Below, in pieces: positions 59,103 to 64,000 of a stretch of DNA of 64,000 bases (its first letter is position 1; every line of letters begins with the position of its first letter). Source of the stretch: Bacillus methanolicus PB1. Its GTDB lineage: Bacteria > Bacillota > Bacilli > Bacillales > Cytobacillaceae. A model generated the notes under the pieces. The model was not told the DNA's origin and searched no databases. It saw only the letters and a list, made by a program, of their open reading frames with translations. A program made the translations under genes and the position numbers. The stretch covers positions 930,001-994,000 of the forward strand of contig NZ_AFEU01000003.1 in the NCBI RefSeq assembly GCF_000262755.1, given 5' to 3'.

Positions 59103-59398
59103 TTATTTCAGCAGTTCTTTTCTTGCTTCTTCATTACCCAAATCAAAATCAGCCATCATAAAAGCTTCTACAGTGGCAAAGTTCATAAATTCGTTCACCT
59201 GAACAGACAAGATTTCCTGGACAATTTGATAGAGATGGGGTTCTTTTTTATTTTTTTCCATTTCTTTTTTATCAAAAAGTCCCATAATTCCTGTTCAGTA
59301 ATTTTTTCATAACCGAGCATTCGAAATTCATTCAATTTGCTTTCCAATGCAGGTTTTACTAAGGTGCGAAAACGATCATATTCATGGCCGACATCCAT
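59103..59398 (-). pseudogene. comN: Post-transcriptional regulator ComN (YrzD), split by a -1 frameshift
   Basis: Two overlapping frames each hold half of one ComN-type protein. The first starts at ATG 59396-59398 behind GAGGAGG (MDVGHEYDRF, then LVKPALESKLNEFRMLGYEK). The second carries EPHLYQIVQEILSV, NEFMNFATVEAF and ends at 59103. Reading -1 at A-AAA-AAG (59243-59249) joins them into a 98-residue product of family length. ComN acts on comE mRNA in B. subtilis. It may be a mutation, a sequencing error in a homopolymer, or programmed frameshifting. Confidence 0.75.
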
Positions 59399-59520
59399 TT
59401 TCAGCAGCCTCCTCACGATTCTTTTTCTAAAGTTGCCCTATCCTTGTCATGCTTTGTCCACTAATTTGCATATATTTAATTGTATATGATTACACGTATT
59501 TTGAGAAGGCAGGGAAAAGG

Positions 59521-61083
59521 ATGTCTAAGTTTCTTAAGGGAACCATTATTTTATTAATAGCGGGTCTGGTGACAAGAGTTTTAGGCTTTATCAACCGGAT
59601 TGTAATTGCCCGTTTTATCGGCGAAGAAGGAGTCGGACTTTATATGATGGCGTTTCCTACTCTCATGCTCGTCATAGCCATTACGCAACTCGGGCTTCCT
59701 GTGGCCATTTCAAAAAATGTTGCGGAGGCAGAAGCAAAAGGTGATTTTCAAAAAGTAAAAAAGATTCTCGTTGTCTCACTCACGACAACTATTTCTTTAT
59801 CAGTTATTTTCACTCCGTCACTTATCATCCTTGCTCCGTATTTATCAGAAACTCTTTTTACTGATCCGCGCACCCACTATCCTTTGCTGGCTATTGCACC
59901 GATTGTTCCGATCGTTGCCGTTTCATCCGTAATCCGCGGTTATTTCCAGGGAAGGCAAAATATGAAACCGGCTGCCGTTTCTCAAATCCTTGAGCAAATT
60001 GTTCGGATTACGCTTATTGCCGTGTTAACAAAAACATTTCTTCCGTATGGGATTGAGTATGCAGCGGCGGCAGCCATGTTTGCATCTGTTATCGGCGAAT
60101 TCGTTTCTCTCACTTTTTTAATGACAACCTTTAAGATAAAAAAAAGATTTCCGCTCAGGAAAAAGTTTTTTTCGTACGTTCAATCTGGAAAGCCTGTGTT
60201 TTACGAACTGATGAATGTTGCACTTCCGACAACCGGAAGCCGGCTGATCGGTAATATTTCCTGGTTTCTTGAACCTATCGTTGTCACACATAGCCTTGCG
60301 CTTGCCGGTGTAGCGGCAGTGGATGCTACAAAACAGTATGGGGCATTGACCGGATATGCATTACCGCTTCTCGTTTTGCCGTCTTTTATTACATATTCCC
60401 TGTCAACCTCGCTTGTACCGGCAATCAGTGAAGCAAATTCGCAAAATAATATGGGCTTAATTGAATATCGCCTTCAACAATCGCTTAGATTTTCTTTAGT
60501 AACTGGCGGACTTGCAGTTGTCGTTCTTTACGTTTTAGCGGAAGAACTCATGCAAATTATGTACGGTTCAACAACCGGTGCTCCGTTTATTAAACTGTTG
60601 GCTCCTTTCTTTCTGTTCTACTACTACCAAGGGCCTTTGCAAGCAGTGCTGCAAGCCCTCGACCTTGCAAGAGCGGCTTTGATTAACAGCTTAATAGGTA
60701 ATGCAGTTAAAATTGGAATCATTTTTCTTCTTGCAAGCCAGCCGGGATTCGGGATTTACGGTGCCGCTTTAGGAATCGTTGTCGGATTCGTCCTTGTCAC
60801 AATGCTTCACTTTGCAACCGTTTTAAAAACGATTTCATTTACATTTTTTATTCGCGACTATGTTAAAATATTTATTGTCATGGGAGTTACGGGCTGGAGC
60901 GGCTTTTGGCTGATGAAAAACAGTTTGCCCGAATCGCCGCTTTTTGCAAAAATAATGGCATCAGCAACCGGAATGACAGTAATTTACTTTATTCTTCTTT
61001 TGTTGTTTGGATTATTAAAAAGCGATGAAATAAAACGAATCCCATGGATAGGAAAACCCCTTTCGAAACTTTCATTCAGATAA
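59521..61083 (+). CDS. spoVB: Stage V sporulation protein B (MATE/MOP-type flippase)
   Basis: SpoVB is a multipass MOP-superfamily membrane protein needed for spore cortex, taken to flip lipid-linked peptidoglycan precursors. The 520-residue product has about 14 helices with the family start FLKGTIILLIAGLVTRVLGF and QGPLQAVLQALD in the second half. The start is ATG 59521 (MSKFLKGT) rather than an upstream in-frame TTG, since GGGAAAAGG is close by. It is divergent from comN. SigE control is expected; I could not fix a promoter. Confidence 0.93.
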   Translation: MSKFLKGTIILLIAGLVTRVLGFINRIVIARFIGEEGVGLYMMAFPTLMLVIAITQLGLPVAISKNVAEAEAKGDFQKVKKILVVSLTTTISLSVIFTPSLIILAPYLSETLFTDPRTHYPLLAIAPIVPIVAVSSVIRGYFQGRQNMKPAAVSQILEQIVRITLIAVLTKTFLPYGIEYAAAAAMFASVIGEFVSLTFLMTTFKIKKRFPLRKKFFSYVQSGKPVFYELMNVALPTTGSRLIGNISWFLEPIVVTHSLALAGVAAVDATKQYGALTGYALPLLVLPSFITYSLSTSLVPAISEANSQNNMGLIEYRLQQSLRFSLVTGGLAVVVLYVLAEELMQIMYGSTTGAPFIKLLAPFFLFYYYQGPLQAVLQALDLARAALINSLIGNAVKIGIIFLLASQPGFGIYGAALGIVVGFVLVTMLHFATVLKTISFTFFIRDYVKIFIVMGVTGWSGFWLMKNSLPESPLFAKIMASATGMTVIYFILLLLFGLLKSDEIKRIPWIGKPLSKLSFR

Positions 61084-61085
61084 AC

Positions 61086-61122
61086 AGAAAGCACGCACGC
61101 TTGAATCGTTCTGCGTGCTTTC
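61086..61122. terminator. Terminator between spoVB and yrbG
   Basis: GAAAGCACGCA and TGCGTGCTTTC, an 11-bp perfect stem with a 14-base loop, follow the spoVB stop. Confidence 0.8.
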
Positions 61123-61156
61123 TTGGGTGTTTTTGCAAAAAATAATCGAGATAATT

Positions 61157-61804
61157 TTATTGCCGATCTTTAAGATCAATAAAAAACTGTCCGTCCTGAA
61201 AGCTGCAAAATGAGATCTCTTTTATATCCTTATATCCCATATTACGCAATTCCTGCCGAAGCCATAAATTCGTTTTATTAATTTTTCTAAGGTTTTCTTC
61301 TTGGATGGCCCCGTCAATAATTAGCGGCATCGTAATATTCACTTTATTATCATCTTTTCTTTCAAACACTGAAAGGTTTCCTGACGGCTCTAATATAGCA
61401 AATTCGACATCGGCAATATTTTTAATCTGTTTCTCTCTTAATTGGAGCATCAAATCATCAAAGTTATACCGCTGTTTTCTCATTGCTTCTTCGTCTATTT
61501 TACCTCTGTTAATAATAACTGTCGGCCTGCCATCAACGATATCCCGAAATTTTTTGCTTTTTAATGAGAGCAGCGCCAGAACAAATTGGACGATCATTAA
61601 CAACCCCATCGGCAAAACAGTATGAATAAGAGGATCTTCCGTATTTTCAATCGCCACGACAGCCAGCTCCGCAACCATTATATTTACTACGAGATCTAAT
61701 ATGCTCAATTCACCAATTTCCCTTTTTCCCATCAGCCGAAATATAACTAAAATCAATCCATAAAGGAATAAAGTTCGAAAGATGATAAGAATGTATTCTT
61801 CCAT
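61157..61804 (-). CDS. yrbG: DUF421 membrane protein YrbG
   Basis: This 215-residue protein has three N-terminal transmembrane helices (about 5-80) with [21 protein letters not shown], then a cytoplasmic DUF421/YetF-type domain containing the conserved [24 protein letters not shown] and [12 protein letters not shown]. Function is unknown in bacilli; YetF-type proteins have been tied to spore germination and membrane events. ATG 61802-61804 (MEEYILII) behind GGGAGAGAC. Convergent with spoVB. Confidence 0.92.
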   Translation of the reverse strand: MEEYILIIFRTLFLYGLILVIFRLMGKREIGELSILDLVVNIMVAELAVVAIENTEDPLIHTVLPMGLLMIVQFVLALLSLKSKKFRDIVDGRPTVIINRGKIDEEAMRKQRYNFDDLMLQLREKQIKNIADVEFAILEPSGNLSVFERKDDNKVNITMPLIIDGAIQEENLRKINKTNLWLRQELRNMGYKDIKEISFCSFQDGQFFIDLKDRQ

Positions 61805-62000
61805 ATCAGTCTCTCCCTTCAAGACATTCAAATTTATTTTTGCTGTAAAGTCATAAAATATAATGTGCATGTTTTGCCAAATAAGAAAGAGTTTTTATTC
61901 TAATTTTGTTTTTCTTGAATATGCATGTACTAGAAACAAGCTGTTTACATATAGCGGCTTGGCATTTTGCCATTCGGCATGAAAAAGGAGAGGGTGAAAA

Positions 62001-62387
62001 ATAGAGACAAAAAATTTCGGTACAGCTGTTTTGTACGGGCTTATAGGAATATTCTTGTTCGCAATAATAAGCAGCTTTATCTTTTCACTTATTTTGCGGT
62101 TCACTTCTGCCCAAGAATCCGGAATCGAAATGATCGTGACAATCATTTCCTTTATTTCACTGTTTATCGGCGGTTTTATTTCAGGGGGGAAAGGAAAGCA
62201 AAAAGGGTGGCTGCTTGGAGGCTTAACGGGTCTTTTATATTCAATAATCGTTTTCTTGTTCCAATTTCTTGGCTTTGACAGTCTGTTTACATGGAAACAG
62301 CTCATTTATCATGTCTGTTATGTGCTTGTGGCGATGATGGGGGGAATTCTTGGGGTAAATTTGTCGTCAAAATCAAGAAATTCCTAA
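62001..62387 (+). CDS. yrzE: YrzE family membrane protein (TIGR04086)
   Basis: A small membrane protein with four predicted helices (LYGLIGIFLFAIISSFIFSL; then VTIISFISLFIGGFISGG; LLGGLTGLLYSIIVFL; YHVCYVLVAMMGGILGV). The family is usually found between yrbG and yajC. The start is unclear. The frame opens after TGA at 61995-61997. Behind the SD AGGAGAGGGTG the first possible codon is ATA 62001, giving I-ETKNFGTAVLYGLIG and 128 residues. The next usual start, TTG 62031, has no SD and would cut into the conserved N-terminus. Confidence 0.8.
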   Translation: METKNFGTAVLYGLIGIFLFAIISSFIFSLILRFTSAQESGIEMIVTIISFISLFIGGFISGGKGKQKGWLLGGLTGLLYSIIVFLFQFLGFDSLFTWKQLIYHVCYVLVAMMGGILGVNLSSKSRNS

Positions 62388-62426
62388 AAAGAAGCAGGCG
62401 ATAAACATAACTATACTAAAATGGTT

Positions 62427-62466
62427 AGAGGATATTATGTTCAATATAAGAACATATATCCTCTTT
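62427..62466. terminator. Terminator between yrzE and the TetR gene
   Basis: AGAGGATAT...GTTC and GAAC...ATATCCTCT form a long stem around AATATAA, with CTTTTTAA on the plus side. Confidence 0.8.
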
Positions 62467-62490
62467 TTAATAGTACAATAGAGAACATAA

Positions 62491-63147
62491 TCATTCGGTC
62501 TGTTCTACTCCTAACAATTTTTTAAGCGTTTGACGTAATGTATTCATTTGTTGCTGTATTTTTACTTCTTCTGTACCTAAATAAATTGCTTCCATAATTA
62601 ATCCATCTAAAAAGGCCACTACAAAACGGGCGACTTGAGAAATAGGAATAACCGGCTTAAATTCCTCTTCGTCGACTCCTTTTTGAAACAAAAGCTCAAG
62701 TATTTCCACCGCTTTTTGATAGCGATTGGATAAAAAAGCATCTTTAGTCTTTTCACGCAAATCAATCATGTAATACTCAAGAATTACCGGAGTCAAGCTT
62801 TCATCTACTTCCTTAATTTCTTGTTCTTGAGCCTCCAAAAACCGAAGAACTCCTTCCCAAGTTGATGAAACATTTTGATACAAAAGATCAATCTCTTCTA
62901 CTTGTTGCTTATCAAAAAAATTGATTAATTCTTTTTGTTGCTTATCAAAAAAATTGATTAATTCTTTAAACAAATCTTCGCGATTGGAAAAGTATAAATA
63001 GACCCCTCCCCGGCTCATTCCTGATTCATCAACGATATCTTGCATAGTTGTCTTTTCAAATCCTTTTCTTTTAAAGACACGAATAGCTGCTTCTAAAATT
63101 TTGCGACGACGATATTCACGGTGTTCTTCAGAAACTTTCGGTGACAT
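62491..63147 (-). CDS. TetR family transcriptional regulator
   Basis: A 218-residue TetR-type repressor with N-terminal HTH (about 14-60: ILEAAIRVFKRKGFEKTTMQDIVDESGMSRGGVYLYFSNRE in outline) and a helical ligand domain, related to YrhI/YvdT-like regulators. The linker after the HTH is duplicated: KELINFFDKQQ occurs at 61-71 and 72-82. Its start overlaps the end of the MFS gene by 20 bases, with SD GGAGGAG inside it, so it likely regulates that pump. The ligand cannot be predicted. Confidence 0.88.
   Translation of the reverse strand: MSPKVSEEHREYRRRKILEAAIRVFKRKGFEKTTMQDIVDESGMSRGGVYLYFSNREDLFKELINFFDKQQKELINFFDKQQVEEIDLLYQNVSSTWEGVLRFLEAQEQEIKEVDESLTPVILEYYMIDLREKTKDAFLSNRYQKAVEILELLFQKGVDEEEFKPVIPISQVARFVVAFLDGLIMEAIYLGTEEVKIQQQMNTLRQTLKKLLGVEQTE
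62902..62967. repeat. Perfect 33-bp tandem duplication in the TetR gene
   Basis: Two identical 33-bp units (62902-62934 and 62935-62967) encode KELINFFDKQQ twice in frame. Each carries a run of seven A. Confidence 0.95.
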
Positions 63148-64000
63148 CTGACTCCTCCATTTCCATTTTTCTATTGCTTAACAATAACAAACCAACAACA
63201 AGCAGTAAACCGCCAGAAACGATAAAGACGGGGATTATTCCAAAGAAAGTAGCTAAAATGCCTCCACTCAAAGGACCGACAATGGTAGCAAATGTACTTA
63301 CACTATTGATCACACCAAATACCCGACTGGTTAAATTCTCCGGTGTTTTCTTCTGGGCAGTTGCTTGAAATGGTACGATCACTGCGCCAGCCATGCCTCC
63401 ACCCAACAAGGCAAGTAATGGACACCAAATCCATATCAATCCTAAGTTAATTTGTGTAAAGCAGGCCAACAAACCAAATGCGATTCCTATGCCCATAGAA
63501 CCGATGGACATGGCCGGGATCGCAGGAACACCGCTTCGGCTGCTTAGCCATCCTGCTACAGCAAGAGTCCCCAGTCCAGTTGCTCCCATAATTACACCAA
63601 ATAACTCCGTCGTTCCGCCTGGAATGAGGCGAAACAATGTAATGAGCTGTGCATCAGCTAAAGTTATGACAAACATCGCTAAACTAAATACAAAAGTTCC
63701 ATACATCAAAAAGGAGGTTCTCTTAATAAATGAAAAACCTTCTTTCATCTGAACCAGCATAGGAATACTGTCTGATTTAATTTCTTCGCGATACTTTTCT
63801 TGCCGCTTTGGTACTCCTAATAAAAACAAGGCAGAAAGTAAAAATCCTCCTGCATTAATATAAAATGCAGACATAGTTCCAAATACTGCAACAAGTACTC
63901 CTCCCACAGCCGGGCCAATAATTCGGCAGCCATAATCAATCACGGTGCTGATTCCAACTGCTTGATCCATTTGTTCAACAGATACAATTTCACGTAATTT
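63128..64000 (-). CDS. MFS drug-efflux-type transporter, C-terminal part
   Basis: The frame is open to the window edge. At least 290 residues are seen, beginning in the loop LREIVSVEQ before helix 4-5 (GPAVGGVLVAVFG), then a cytoplasmic loop (about KRQEKYREEI), and six further helices (FVITLADAQLITLF, GATGLGTLAVAGWL, and GPLSGGILATFFG near the end). This resembles the MFS macrolide/multidrug group (MefA/YfmO-like). The substrate is unknown. Coupled to TetR by overlap. The N-terminal half and any antiporter motif A lie outside. Confidence 0.85.
   Translation of the reverse strand, partial: KLREIVSVEQMDQAVGISTVIDYGCRIIGPAVGGVLVAVFGTMSAFYINAGGFLLSALFLLGVPKRQEKYREEIKSDSIPMLVQMKEGFSFIKRTSFLMYGTFVFSLAMFVITLADAQLITLFRLIPGGTTELFGVIMGATGLGTLAVAGWLSSRSGVPAIPAMSIGSMGIGIAFGLLACFTQINLGLIWIWCPLLALLGGGMAGAVIVPFQATAQKKTPENLTSRVFGVINSVSTFATIVGPLSGGILATFFGIIPVFIVSGGLLLVVGLLLLSNRKMEMEESDVTESF

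Noticed and set aside
61895-62305. 136-codon minus-strand ORF opposite yrzE
   Set aside because: Shadow of a conserved membrane protein gene; rich in Lys/Pro as antisense frames of hydrophobic segments are.

Overview
The window is a stretch of chromosome from a spore-forming, naturally competence-equipped member of the Bacillaceae. It is AT-rich, with strong Gram-positive Shine-Dalgarno (SD) sequences and many TTG and GTG starts. Gene order follows the Bacillus subtilis spoIIP-gpr-rpsT-comE-yqe block, fused directly to the yrr/yrv/yrz block. These blocks are far apart in B. subtilis, where other DNA including the skin element lies near sigK. Here sigK is one uninterrupted gene. Almost every gene is on the minus strand. 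No rRNA, tRNA, CRISPR array, prophage or intact insertion sequence was seen.

Layout. 1-2143: sporulation and germination genes (spoIIP 3'-truncated by the window edge, gpr) and ribosomal protein S20. 2150-8446: holA, yqzM and the late competence genes comEC, comEB, comEA, with divergent comER. 8636-13749: the yqe housekeeping operon (yqeM, rsfS, yqeK, nadD, yhbY, aroE, yqeH, yqeG), tightly packed with ATGA overlaps. 13963-16818: the replication checkpoint gene sda with three DnaA boxes, the phosphatidylethanolamine pair psd/pssA, and sigK. 16993-21062: a 26-codon hydrophobic ORF, yrhC and the methionine-to-cysteine operon yrrT-mtnN-mccA-mccB. 21294-30688: yrrS, pbpI, greA, udk, the tRNA wobble-modification genes trhP2, trhP1 and trmR, then mltG, yrzB, ruvX and yrzL. 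30781-38874: alaS under an alanine T-box, yrrI, yrzR, yrrD, recD2 and yrrB. 38986-41922: mnmA, iscS and cymR. 42155-47395: rarA, 6S RNA, aspS and hisS with a T-box. 47470-56458: yrzK, cell-wall amidase yrvJ, dtd, relA, apt, recJ and a cation efflux protein. 56635-62387: secDF, comN (split by a -1 frameshift), spoVB, yrbG and yrzE. 62491-64000: a TetR regulator and an MFS pump, where the usual yajC-tgt-queA continuation is missing.

The genes fall into a few connected themes: translation and its quality control (alaS, aspS, hisS, dtd, mnmA, tRNA hydroxylation, ribosome assembly factors, relA); sulfur flow (mtnN/mccAB feeding cysteine, CymR control, IscS and MnmA using it); DNA uptake and repair (comE, recD2, recJ, rarA, ruvX, holA); and sporulation (spoIIP, gpr, sda, sigK, spoVB).

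No new multi-gene defence or biosynthetic system is visible. The most unusual signals are small. They are two families of short dispersed repeats (one inserted between cymR and iscS, with a near-identical inverted copy 27 kb away), a branched RNA-like element before trmR, comN broken at a dnaX-type slippery heptamer, a pbpI ribosome-binding site buried in a terminator hairpin, a perfect 33-bp in-frame duplication in the TetR gene, an apparent ATA start in yrzE, and a hisS T-box whose specifier and acceptor-pairing base do not agree.
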